From Triticum aestivum (taxonomy: Eukaryota > Streptophyta > Magnoliopsida > Poales > Poaceae), in NCBI RefSeq assembly GCF_018294505.1, contig NC_057809.1:504678506-504742505 (forward strand): a DNA stretch of 64,000 bases, read 5' to 3'. A program made the position numbers and the translations under genes. Within the stretch, counting starts at the first letter, position 1. Every line of letters begins with the position of its first letter. Below are positions 1 to 10,925 of this stretch, in pieces. The notes under the pieces are model-generated. The model was not told where the DNA came from, searched no databases, and worked only from the letters and a program-made list of their open reading frames with translations.

Positions 1-1557
1 TTTGATAAACCATTCGAGATCCATTGCGATGCTAGCGATTATGACATAGGATGTGTGTTAATGCAAGAGAAGCGCCATATTGCTTAGTTTAGCGAAAAAA
101 AATTCGGAGCACAACTCAATTATCCCATCTATGACAAAGAGCTATATTCTTTAGTGTGAGTTTTGCGTGAGTGGGAACATTATCTTCGCCCCCATGAATT
201 TGTCATTCATACAGACCATGAAACACTTAAGTAACTTAAGGATCAAACTAAGTTGAACAAGCGTCATGCTAAGTGGAGTGAATTCATTGAGTCTTTTCCT
301 TATGTCATCAAATATATCAAAGGCAAAGAGAATGTTGTGGCGGATGCACTTTATCATAGATGCATGCTTGTTACCCAACTAGAATTAAATGTCATTGGCT
401 TTGAGCACATAAAAGACTTGTATGCGCATGATCCTACTTTTTATATCCCTTATGCCAAATGTTTGATGCAAACATTTTGGGAACGCTATTACATAAAGGA
501 TGATTATCTTATGAGAGCTAACAAACTATGTATTCCGGAGTCTTCTCTTCGTTTGTTGCCTTTGCAAGAAGCTCATGGAGGAGGACTTATGGGACACTTT
601 GGATGAGACAAGACATTTGGTACGCTCTCAAAGAACTACTTTTGGCCCAAGATGTTCCGCGACGTCTCATGCTTCATCAACCGATGCTCTACATGTCGCA
701 AAGCTAAGTCTAAAGCTCAATCCCATGGTCTCTATATGCCACTTCCTATTCTGTATGACCCATTGGAAGATATTAGTATGGACTTTGTGCTTGGTTTGCC
801 TAGAACTTTTAATGGCAAAGATTCCATATTTGTTGTTGTGGACCGATTCTCTAAAATGGCACATTTCATACCATGCAACAAGATAGACAATGATTCACAT
901 GTTGCAAATCTCTTTTGTAGGGAAACCTTGTGTCTACATGGAGTGCCAAAGGCGATTGTCTCGAACCGCAATGTCAAGTTCCTAAGCTACTTTTGGAAGA
1001 CCTCATGCGCCAAGCTCGGAATCAAGCTATTGTTCTCTTCGGCATACCATTCTCAAACCGACGGCCAAACGGAGGTCATGGACCAGACGCTATCTACTCT
1101 CCTACGCGTGTTGATCAAGAAGAAAATCAAGGAGTGGGAAGAGTGTCTATCCATCACCGAGTACGCCTACAATCGAGCACGACACTCTACTACCGGCAAG
1201 TCCCCCTTCGAGGTCGTCTACGGCTTCAACCCGTTGTCCCCATTGGACATTCTACCTCTACCACTACAAGAGCGCATCAACATGGATGCGAGTGCACGAG
1301 TGAGCTACCTCAAGAAGATGCATGAAGATACAAGGCACACCATTGAGCGCCAAGTACAACGACTCGTGACCAAGCTCAACATCAACAAGCAACCCATGAT
1401 ATTCAACATTGGAGATCCCATGTGGATACACCTTCGCAAGGACCGCTTCCCCAACGAACGCAAATCCAAGCTTCTACCTTGAGCCGACGGACCCTTCAAG
1501 GTGCTAGCACACTACAACAACAACGCATACAAGATCGATCTCCCGCACGACAAGTAA
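1..1557 (+). pseudogene. Element P: Ty3/gypsy pol remnant, RNase H and integrase
   Basis: This is the end of a gypsy polyprotein, cut by the window start. It opens inside RNase H (CDASDYDIGCVLMQ at about 30-70, HTDH near 214), then has the connection domain, the integrase zinc-binding segment (CSTCRKAK near 685) and the integrase core. The core has the first catalytic Asp at 781-783 and Glu at 1072-1074, with DD35E spacing, but the middle Asp (964-966) is now Asn. A GPF/Y-type C-terminal module follows near 1486. The whole run stays in one reading frame with no frameshift, yet carries stops at 85, 157, 232, 604, 1480 and 1555. The protein would have copied and integrated the element. It is dead. 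Confidence 0.93.
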
Positions 1558-1639
1558 AATGTGAGCGACGTCTTCAAAGTCAAGGATCTCTCTCTCCACC
1601 ATGGTGATGAGGCTTTCGATATGAGGTCAGATCTTTCCC

Positions 1640-1650
1640 AAGGGGGGAGA
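1640..1650 (+). other. Polypurine tract of element P
   Basis: A purine run (AAGGGGGGAGA) lies directly before the LTR start at 1651. It would have primed plus-strand DNA synthesis. Its place and strand fix the element as plus-strand and the following repeat as its 3' LTR. Confidence 0.85.
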
Positions 1651-2592
1651 TGATGCGGAGCATCCTATGGTCATCCACATGGACCTACCATCATCTCACC
1701 AAGTGCCAAGTAGACCGATGACACAAGCACGAGCTAGAGCTCTCGAGACCAGGTGACATCTCTCCTTAGTGATATTTCATATGACCCACTCGAGACATGG
1801 CTACTACCTAAGTCCGGAATGTTATGCATGATCAGGTACCAAGAGGACCCTCTCGAAGATGCACATGAAGACGGACAAGTCCCCAAGTCCACGGATGAGG
1901 AGAACCAACAAAAGGAGTCGAGAACAGCTCCCAAGACCCGGACATCCGGCCCTAACCCTGGACATCCGGCCCCTGGAGACCCCCACTACAGCCACAACCC
2001 AATAGCCGAAGCTACACGGCCCGGACATCCGGCCTCCATCCCGGAAATCCGGCTCCCAGCCCGGACATCAGGACAAGCCCTATCTAGAGAGCAAATGGAA
2101 CGGCCCCGATAGCCCGGACATCCGGCACTTTGTGAAGGCCCGAACATCTGGCCCGACACTCGGACGTCCGGCTCCATGTGTTTGTGCACATAAAGGGCCG
2201 AAGCCCATGTATCCCTTCGCCCCCTTAGACTATATATATTCCTTCTCCTCCCTCTTGCTAGGGTTAGCATTTGTTTAGCTCATTTGAGAGACAGAGCTTT
2301 GCTCATCCACTTGATACCTTCTCATTTGGAGTTCACGACTTCTACAGAGAAGATCCCCCAAGTGGATTCAAGACCCCTCAAGACCTCCTCACGAAGAAGA
2401 ACTACCGCCTCTTGTATCGTCCCTTGTTGCGTTTGAATCTTGTATCACTTGATATGTCCATGGATCTAGCACATGTGTGATTGTTTCGTTGATTTGAGTG
2501 TTTCCTCTTGTTTTCCCCTCGTATTTCCCCTCGTCTTATTCTTAGGATCCGCTCCAATCATGAAAGATCGACCCTAGGGTTTCCACCCTACA
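1651..2592 (+). mobile_element. 3' LTR of element P
   Basis: The LTR begins TGATGCGGAG right after the polypurine tract. I place the end at CCTACA (2592), but no second copy is in the window, so the 3' limit is uncertain by tens of bases. A TATATATA box at 2231-2238 marks the U3 promoter, about 580 bases in. U3 holds a run of short palindromes, listed separately. Small open frames here are not coding. Confidence 0.75.
1938..2171. repeat. CCGGACATCCGG-type palindrome array in the P LTR
   Basis: Eight copies or near-copies of the palindrome-like unit CCGGACATCCGG lie within about 235 bases of U3, just upstream of the TATA box. They are near 1938, 1958, 2021, 2040, 2059, 2115, 2140 and 2159. 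Several are perfect. Others carry changes such as CGGAAATCCGG or CGAACATCTGG that look like C-to-T or G-to-A decay. Placement suggests binding sites for a regulatory protein, but that is inference. Confidence 0.85.
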
Positions 2593-2883
2593 TCGAATCA
2601 TTAAAAAAAATAAACTATCATATACTTAATGGTGACCTCATACGGCATGTCGGGTTGGCCGGATGCAACTCCGTCACTGTCACCGTTGTCGGAGTCGTCA
2701 TCATGGGGCATCAGGCGGCGGTAGAGCACATGATCACAGCATGGGCTACTACCTCCTAAAAGTCTCATCTTGGTCTACCAGGCTACTTCACAATAGAATT
2801 TTAGTAGAAAAACGACGTGACTAGGTATGGCGGGAAAAGTACACAAACCTTGATGAGGAACAATAGATGAGGAAAATGAAAAT
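2593..2883. other. Unassigned spacer
   Basis: Nothing recognisable. The short open frames show no family signature, and no terminal repeats are visible. Confidence 0.5.
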
Positions 2884-3480
2884 ATAATCATATGTCAAAT
2901 CTGTTTGGCTACTTCTAGATACTTCTGTTGTGGTCTAGTATTTCTTTTCTTTTCTGTACCCTACCTGTTGTTTCTAGAGTTCTCTAGTTATAAGTAGCTA
3001 TGAGTAGAGAGGTTAATCCTAAATAATGTTTTCTAGAGTGTTCCAGGTATAAGTAGAAGTATGTGAAGGCTTACCAAATCCCTATAAATAGAGGTTCTCA
3101 CCTTTGCTTTGTAAGCCAGACTATGTACCCACTACCTATAATAGAACTTGTTCTTATCTAAGATCTTGGAGTAGGTCTTGTGCCCTAGGAGTTCTAGATC
3201 GAACTCTTGCTGCCTTATCGGCCTACATTCGCCTCTAGAGCGATATCTAGTGCAACACGTTGAAGTTGTTCCTTCAACACTTGTGTTGTACACATTGTAG
3301 CAGCAAGGTGGAGTTGCTTCTCCACAACCTTTGTGCTGCTTCAAACCTCTATAGAGTGTATAAATCGATTATGATTAGCCTAGTCCTCGGTTACGGATAA
3401 CTTTGTCAAGAACGAGCTTGATCTCATCACCTCTTGTTAATTAAGGGAAACACTTCCCATCATACATCTGATAGAAGCTA
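2884..3480 (+). other. Probable solo or partial LTR with promoter
   Basis: The composition looks like an LTR. An AT-rich upstream part contains two related blocks (TCTAGAG then TATAAGTAG, near 2974-2997 and 3032-3057). A well-placed TATAAATA follows at 3083-3090, then a transcribed-leader-like stretch to about 3440. I found no paired copy, primer site or TSD, so the limits are approximate and the family is not assigned. Confidence 0.35.
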
Positions 3481-3929
3481 ATCATCGAACCGATCGACAA
3501 CCGTTGATTCTGGTTCCATCCCACAGCCACGACCATGCACCCAAATCCGACATAACATCCCATAATTCCATGCCTACCTCCCTTGATTTCTCGGCTAGGA
3601 TCATATCTCTCTCAAATCATCTCTTTCCAACCCACGTTCAGCTCGGCATCCAAATCCATCGTGCCGCCGTTGTTCCTCCCTCCCCACACTGCTTCAATCA
3701 TCTCACTGGTTAGCTCCACCCCAGTTCACTCTCCCTGGGCCGCCTCTTTTCTCTCCGGTAACACCGCCCTAGTCGCATCGCCCAACAACCCCCACTACTC
3801 TACCACACCGGTGCGACATCCCCTGATTTGACACAGGACCCCTCCATCACCAACGCGGTACTCATCTCACCAGGCTGCCCCAAGGATCACCAAGATGTCG
3901 GAGGATACAAGTTGGTTCCTAACATATTG
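3481..3929. other. Unassigned spacer left of the LINE tail
   Basis: C-rich anonymous sequence. Two short overlapping open frames are present, with no domain or codon pattern I recognise. Confidence 0.5.
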
Positions 3930-5193
3930 TTTTTTGAAAGATCTAGCTTTAGACTAGATTTATAAATTTAGCAGAAGGGAGCGGTACAGAGTTTGATCAA
4001 GTGATCGGTGGGTGATAGAAACATCATGTGGACATGATGAAAAACATCAAAATAAACCTCTGTCATTAGCTCACAGTTCGTTCCCCAAATGGGGGCGCTA
4101 TATCCTTTGCTCCCGCCAGCATCCATAGCTTGAAGGTGGCTCAGATGGCATTGAGCACCACTGGGTGATCAGGCATTTTGTGTCTGTAAACAGCAGCGTT
4201 CCTCTCCTTCTAGAGCTCCCAGGCAACCAGTATGATCAAGGTCTTGATGCCCTGCTGTATCTCCTTTGCTATTTTCCTAATGATCGTCTGGCAGATTGAT
4301 GTCATGGTGACCAAACGGGAGCACTCCCGTGCGTTGAGAGACGATCATCCCACCCAGGAAGCCACCTCTCCCATACTTGCCAAGAGAAAGGGCATCTCCA
4401 GATTAAGTGCACCGAGCACTCCAAGTTCCTCAGAGCACGCATAAATAGCCATTTGGCCAGCCCCTGCGTAGCAGCCGGTCATTCCACCATAGCCTATCAG
4501 ATGCAACAACCAGAAGAACATCTTGAGCTTTGCCGGTTCCCATGGTTTCTAAATGCAGGATCTGAGGCAAGTTGTTTCCAAGGCCTGAAATTGCATCTGG
4601 TATGTAGAACTCACAGTGTACATCTCTAAGCCAGCGAATCTTGTCATGCTCGTCTAGGTTGAGCTGCGTGTCCTGCACCAACCTCCAAAGCCCGAGGGTG
4701 TCGACAGTGATTGCTAGAGTGCTGCCGTGCTGCAGGTCAGTCAACCACTTGTCATTACTCAAGGCATCAGTGATCGTTCCATTCTTCCTTCTCGAGTGCA
4801 TGAAGATTGCCGGGAAACTTCGTTGAAGTGGCTCGGTTCCAATCCATCGGCTCTTCCAAAAGCTCGTCGTTCTGCCGTCCCTAGTGGAGATGGCAGTGGC
4901 CTTGGCAAAAGCCTCTCGGTCTTGGTCGTCGCATGGGATATCCAAACCTACGCATGGCAGTCGTGCAAGATACCATTCCAACCATAGCCACCTCATCCTT
5001 AGTGCTCTGCTGACTTCTGACATATTCAGGATGCCGATACCCCCTACTCAATCGGTGAGCACACTTTGTTCTAGGCCACTTTGCATTTGCCTCCCACGAC
5101 CTCCTCCTCCTAGCACCAAAGAAAACGCCTTGGCGCCTTGTCCATCTCTGTCAGAATCTTCTTTGGGAATTGCAAAGATGTCATTGCAAACTG
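3930..5193 (-). pseudogene. LINE (L) ORF2 C-terminus and 3' tail
   Basis: Read on the minus strand, this is the end of a plant L1-type LINE reverse-transcriptase ORF. It contains RALRMRWLWLEW near 5005-4970, a GRTTSFWKSRW-like block near 4885-4850, and RLLRRGWPN leading into a Cys/His zinc-knuckle-like end (4445-4390). The frame is broken near 4437, since the Cys-His part continues in another frame, and by stops near 5055 and 5080. The 3' untranslated part ends in a short poly(A), seen as T's at 3930-3935. At 5193 the Sirevirus-like element A interrupts it. The rest resumes at 14687. Confidence 0.85.
5189..5193. repeat. TSD of element A, left copy (CAAAC)
   Basis: CAAAC lies next to the first TG of A's 5' LTR and is repeated at 14682-14686 right after the last CA of the 3' LTR. 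Joining the two sides restores a continuous LINE reading frame, so this is the true integration site. Confidence 0.95.
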
Positions 5194-6939
5194 AAAGCAT
5201 AAGTGCTCCCTAGGTGTTTTTGGTAATTGATGACAACATATCTCTTGTTGGACTAATGTTTCTATCTAGTATGTTTCAGATAAGTTCAACAATGGAGTGG
5301 CATGGACTAAAGGTTGTGGGAACTCCTTCAAGATGCTAAGGACAAAGGATTGGCCAAAGCCTCAAGCTCAAGACTCTTCATTTTACATTTTAGTGATCCA
5401 AGATCACATTGAGTCTTTAGGAAAAGCCAATACTATCAAGAAGGGATGAGGTGTTGCTTAATGAGCCTCTTGCTTCATGTGCTTAAGGATATGCTCCAAA
5501 ATCCTCAGCTACTTTCCCACTTCCACAAATGACCTAAACCCTAAGCCAAACTCGGTCATACCGATTCTTTCTATCCGGCGCCACCGAGTTTCACTTGTCA
5601 TAAGCCACTGCCAAACCCTAGCAATTCGGTTCTACCGATAGGGATCTCGGTCTCACCGAGATGGGATTGCAAACTCTCTGTTACCTATTGCAATATTTTC
5701 GGTCCCACCGAGATATGCAATCGGTCCCACCGAAATTGCAATGTAAATTCAGTGTTTCCTTTTTGTAACTTCTCGGTCTCACCGAAAGAGCAAATCGGTC
5801 CCACCGAGTTTGCCTGACCAACTCTCTGGTTAGCTAATTACCAAATTCGGTCTCACCGAGTTTGTGTAATCGGTCTCACCGAGATTACGTAATGCCCAAA
5901 CCCTAACCATATCGGTCCTACCGAGTTGCATGTCAGTCCCACCGAAAATCTCTAACGGTCACTAGGTTTACATTTTCGGTCCGACCGAGTTTGTTGATTC
6001 GGTCCCACCGAGATTGGAAAACTATGTGTAACAGTTGGATTTTGTGTGGAGGCTATATATACCCCTCCACCTCCTCTTCATTCGCTGAGAGAGCCATCAG
6101 ACTAAGCCTACACTTCCAGCATCCTATTTCTGAGAGAGAACTACCTACTCATGTGTTGAGGCCAAGATATTCCATTCCTACCATATGAATCTTGATCTCT
6201 AGCCTTCCCCAAGTTGCTTTCCACTCAAACCTTCTTTCCACCAGATCCAAATCCTATGAGAGAGAGTTGAGTGTTGGGGAGACTATCATTTGAAGCACAA
6301 GAGCAAGGAGTTCATTACCTCCACACCATTTGTTACTTCTTGGAGAGTGGTGTCTCCTAGATTGGCTAGGTGTCACTTGGGAGCCTCCGACAAGATTGTG
6401 GAGTTGAACCAAGGAGTTTGTAAGGGCAAGGAGATCACCTACTTCGTGAAGATCTACCGCTAGTGAGGCAAGTCCTGTGTGGGCGATGGCCATGGTGGGA
6501 TAGACAAAGTTGCTTCTTCGTGGACCCTTTGTGGGTGGTTGCTTCTTCATGGACCCTTCGTGGGTGGAGCCCTTTGTGGACTCGCGCAACCGTTACCCTT
6601 TGTGGGTGGAGCCCTCCGTGTACTCGCGCAACCGTTACCCTTTGTGGGTTGAAGTCTCCATCAACGTGGATGTAGGATAGCACCACCTATCCGAACCACG
6701 GGAAAACATCCGTGTCTCCAATTGCGTTTGAATTATCCAAACCCTTCCCTTTACATTCTTGCAAGTTGCATGCTTTACATTCCGCTGCTCATATACTCTT
6801 TGCGTGCTTGCTTGATATGTATTGTGTATGTTGAAATTGTGCCTAAACTCCACTTAAACGGAAAAAGCTTAAAAATTGCAACTTTAGCATTAAGTGTCTA
6901 ATCCCCCCCCTCTAGACACATCTACTTCAAGATCCTACA
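5194..6939 (+). mobile_element. 5' LTR of element A
   Basis: TGAAAGCA to CCTACA, 1746 bp. TATATATA at 6054-6061 follows the palindrome array and is the likely core promoter. The matching 3' LTR is 12935-14681, with its TATA at 13796-13803. Most differences between the two are transitions, as expected for methylated CpG-rich DNA. Confidence 0.95.
5556..6013. repeat. CGGT-nnn-ACCG palindrome array in the A LTR
   Basis: About 14 copies of an interrupted palindrome, typically TCGGTCTCACCGAG or TCGGTCCCACCGAA, are spread over some 460 bases just upstream of the TATA box. The arms CGGT and ACCG are kept while the 3-base centre and the flanks vary. The array recurs in the 3' LTR (about 13297-13755) and in solo LTR S1 (about 16721-17190). 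Palindromic LTR motifs are known in Sireviruses. A role as regulatory binding sites is inference. Confidence 0.9.
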
Positions 6940-6941
6940 AG

Positions 6942-6953
6942 TGGTATCAGAGC
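6942..6953 (+). other. Primer binding site of element A
   Basis: TGGTATCAGAGC, two bases after the LTR end. This is the usual plant copia primer site, complementary to the 3' end of initiator tRNA-Met. Confidence 0.95.
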
Positions 6954-6994
6954 GTTGGTCTCCATTGCCTTGGTTTAATCACCATTGGAGGAAG

Positions 6995-9207
6995 ATGGAT
7001 GTGTCTACTTTAGGGAGTCTTAGACATAGAGTGCCTATTCTTGATGGAGAGTATTTTCATGAGTGGAAAATGAGATGCTTGTAATCTTCAATCAATATCA
7101 TTTGAACAAGTATATTGCTAGCCCTTGTGCACCTCATATTGATCCTTTGCATCCTACCCTAGATGAAGATATTGACATGATTCGCAATCTTAGAACTATT
7201 GAGCTCATCATTAGAGGATTGCCCAAAAATTTGATTGCTAGTTTGCCTACTCTTAAGTGTGCCTATACTATATGGAAATTTCTTGAGGAACGATTTCCCG
7301 ATCATTCCTTGAAAACTTTGGATGAAATTCTCCATAAATCTATTGCCTTGAGTAAGATGAACTCTAGTGATCCTAGTTTTGGTAATTGTCTATTTGAACT
7401 TACCAATCTTAAGCATGCTAAAGGAGATGTTGGAATCATTAGTGATATCATATTCAAAGCTATAAGAATTCATAAAAGTGACCACCTTGATGATCATTTA
7501 TCTAATGAATTACCCTCTCTAGGAAATGATGAGTCACAAGATCATGATGAACATGGATACTATGATGATGATGATAGTGACTTCGATCTTGATGATGCAA
7601 TGAGACATTTTGGTCTTATGGCAAATCTTCGGGGATATGAATCAGGAGGAAAGGAATGGGTTCTTGATAGTGGATGTACTGATCATATGACTGGAGATGA
7701 AGAGATGTTCCGTGAGCTTGCTGAAAATGACGGCCCTCGAAAATATGTCACCTTTGGTGATAATTCAAAGGGTAAAGTGGTTGGCCTTGGTAAGGTGGCC
7801 ATCTCACATGATAGTTCCATTCAAAATGTCATGCTCGTTGAATCTCTTGGCTACAACTTACTTTCAGTATCTAGACTTGCTGATTTCGGTTTGAATGTCC
7901 TATTTATTGAGGTAGATTGCCAAGTATTTCGTCGAGACAATCATAAAATGGTCTTTACCGGTATGCGTAGAGGTGATCTTTACATTGTCGATTTCTCTAA
8001 AAAGGCACAACCTAAAACTTGCTTTGTTGCTAAATCCTCAAAAGGTTGGTTGTGGCATAGACGACTAGGTCACGTTGGCATGAGAAACCTTGACAAGCTT
8101 ATTAAAGGAAATCATATCCTTGGAGTTAACGATGTCATATTTGATAAGGATAGACTTTGTAGTGCTTGTCAAGCAGGTAAACAGGTTGGAGGAAGGCATC
8201 CCGTGAAGAACATCATGACCACAAGAAGGCCACTCGAGCTAATTCATGTGGATATTTTTGGTCCCAACGCCTACAAGAGTCTCGGTGGAAATTCTTTTGG
8301 TCTAGTTATAGTTGATGATTTTTCAAGATTTACGTGGGTGTTCTTTCTTAATGACAATTCGCAGGTCCAGAAGATCTTCAGAAACTTCGCTAGGAAGGCC
8401 CAAAATCAGTTTGACATGAAGATCAAGAAGGTTCGGAGTGACAACGGAATGGAGTTCAAGAACGCAAATGTGGACACCTTTCTTGACGAAGAAGGGATTT
8501 CACACGAGTTCTCGGCTACGTACACACCTCAACAAAATGGAGTTGTTGAGAGGAAGAACCGGACGCTCATCGAAATGGCAAGAACGATGCTTGATGAATA
8601 CAAGACGCCGAAGCACTTTTGGGCAGAAGCGATTGAGACAGCTTGTCACGCAACAAATCGCTTGTATCTTCACAAGCTACTCGGCAAGACGGCATACGAG
8701 CTCCTCACCGGTAACAAACCCCAAGTTGGATACTTTCGAGTATTCGGCTCAAAGTGCTACATTCTTGATAAGCATCGTCGTTCAAAGTTTGCTCCTAAAT
8801 CTCATGAAGGTTTTCTACTTGGTTATGGCTCAAACTCTCACACTTACCGTGTCTACAACAATTTCACCCGAAAGGTTGAAGAGACGGTAGATGTGAAGTT
8901 TGATGAATCTAATGGCCAAGTAGAGCAATTGCCAATTGATGTAGGAGACAAAGACCCTTCAGAAGCAATCCAAGACCTGTCCATTGGCAAAGTTCGTCCA
9001 ACGGAGGTGAAGGAGAGTACTTCATCCGTCCAAGTGGAAGCTTCTACTTCACGACAAGGTGAACCAAGAATCAACACGGAAGCATCCACAAGTGGGACAC
9101 ACCAAGATGAAGAAAACGAGGAAATACATCAAGACGAACATCAACAACCTCCTTCTCCACCACGACAGGAGAATGACAACGTCAACAATGAAGAAGGCCA
9201 AGAATAA
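6995..9207 (+). pseudogene. Element A gag (shortened), protease and integrase
   Basis: The gag start is the ATG at 6995, but its frame ends near 7084. The downstream frame, open from 7063, carries the rest, so a small indel lies near 7070. The open part holds a copia gag (UBN2-type) region to about 7450, an acidic Asp-rich stretch, then the protease site DSG (7666-7674). Integrase follows, with an HHCC zinc motif (about 8053-8175) and a D,D,E core (about 8250, 8439, 8548). No CCHC zinc knuckle exists between gag and protease, so part of gag is deleted. The frame ends in TAA at 9205, beyond which the same frame resumes. Confidence 0.9.
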
Positions 9208-10925
9208 GAACAAGATGAAGAAGATGTTCAACGAATACCCAAGCAAAAGCTCTCATGAGTTCGAGCAAGAATTGCCAAAGATCATCCTGTCGAGCAAATC
9301 CTCAATGATATATAAACCGGGAGAATCACTCGCTCAAAAACTCGTTTAGCTAACTTTTGCGAAAACTATTCATTCATCTCTAGCATTGAACCTATGAAGG
9401 TTGAAGAAGCATTGGAAGATCCGGATTGGATAAACGCTATGCATGAAGAGCTACACAATTTTGAGAGAAACCAAGTCTGGACATTGGTTGAGAAGCCCGA
9501 CAACAACCACAACATCATTGGTACCAAATGGGTGTTTCGCAACAAGCAAGATGAAGATGGACAAGTGGTTCGCAACAAAGCACGTCTCGTCGCCCAAGGG
9601 TACACACAAGTCGAAGGTATGGACTATGGTGAGACATATGCTCCCGTTGCTAGACTTGAGTCCATTCACATCTTACTTGCCTATGCTAATCACCATAATA
9701 TCACCTTGTACCAAATGGACATTAAAAGTGCTTTTCTAAATGGTGAAATAGAGGAGGAAGTTTATGTCAAACAACCTCCCGGTTTTGTCAATCCTAAGAA
9801 ACCTAATCATGTTTACAAACTTCACAAAGCTCTTTATGGTCTTAAACAAGCTCCTAGAGCATGGTATAAATGCTTGACCAAGTTCCTTACTACAAGTGGT
9901 TTTGAAATTGGCAAAATTGATTCTACTCTTTTTACTAAAAGGGTTAATGGGGAACTATTTGTATGCCAAATTTATGTTGATGATATCATACTTGGTTCAA
10001 CTAACCCTCTCTTTAGTGAAAAGTTTGGAAAGCTAATGTCAGAGAAGTTTGAGATGTCTATGATGAGTGAACTCAAATTCTTTCTCGGTTTGCAAATCAA
10101 GCAAACTAAGGAAGGTACATTTGTCTCTCAAACAAAGTACACCAAGGACTTATTCAAGAAGTTCAATATGCAAGAATGCAAAGATATGTCTACACCCGTG
10201 CCTACTAGTGGACATAATGATTTGACCAAAGATGGTGAACTAGTTGATCAAAAGGTTTATCGCTCTATGATTGGTTCATTGTTATACCTATGTGCTTCAC
10301 GTCCTGATATTATGCTAAGTGTGTGCATGTGTGCACGATATCAAGCTGCTCCTAAAGAATGTCATCTTAAGGCTGTGAAAAGGATAGTGAGATATTTAAT
10401 CCATACACCAAATTTTGGCATTTGGTATCCTAAGAGGTCTTCTTTTGATCTTGTTGGCTATTCCGACTCGGATTATGCCGGAGACAAGATTGATAGAAAG
10501 TCCACTTCGGGTACTTGTCAATTTCTTGGTAGGTCTCTTGTGTCTTGGTCTTCCAAGAAACAAAACTCGGTATCCTTATCCACCGCCGAAGCGGAATACA
10601 TTGCCGCTGGTTCATGTTGTGCTCAATTACTTTGGATGACCCAAACTCTTAAAGATTATGGGATTTATGTGAAACATGTTCCACTGCTTTGTGACAATGA
10701 AAGTGGTATCAAAATTGGTCACAATCTTGTACAACATTCTCGAACTAAGCATATTGTAGTTCGGTATCATTTCATTCGAGATCATGTTGCTAAGGGGACA
10801 TTAATCTTAAGCACGTTCACACCGATAAACAATTAGCGGATATATTTATTAAACCTCTTGATGAGAAAGTGTTTTGCAGGTTGAGAGGTGAATTGAACAT
10901 CATTGATGCTTCGAACTTGGAGTAG
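9208..10925 (+). pseudogene. Element A reverse transcriptase and RNase H
   Basis: This continues in the same frame as integrase after stops at 9205, 9256 and 9313. It is then open from 9316 to 10836 and covers the copia reverse transcriptase ([11 protein letters not shown] near 9715, YVDD near 9972) and RNase H (DSDYAGD near 10470, STAEAEY near 10580, CDNESG near 10690). A one-base loss near 10793 shifts the last part, which finishes at TAG 10923-10925 in another frame. All three stops fit C-to-T changes of CAA or CGA codons. Reverse transcriptase itself looks undamaged. Confidence 0.93.

Noticed and set aside
5556..6013. Regularly spaced repeats that could suggest a CRISPR-like array
   Set aside because: Unit spacing is irregular, units are short palindromes in a plant LTR promoter, and the genome is eukaryotic.
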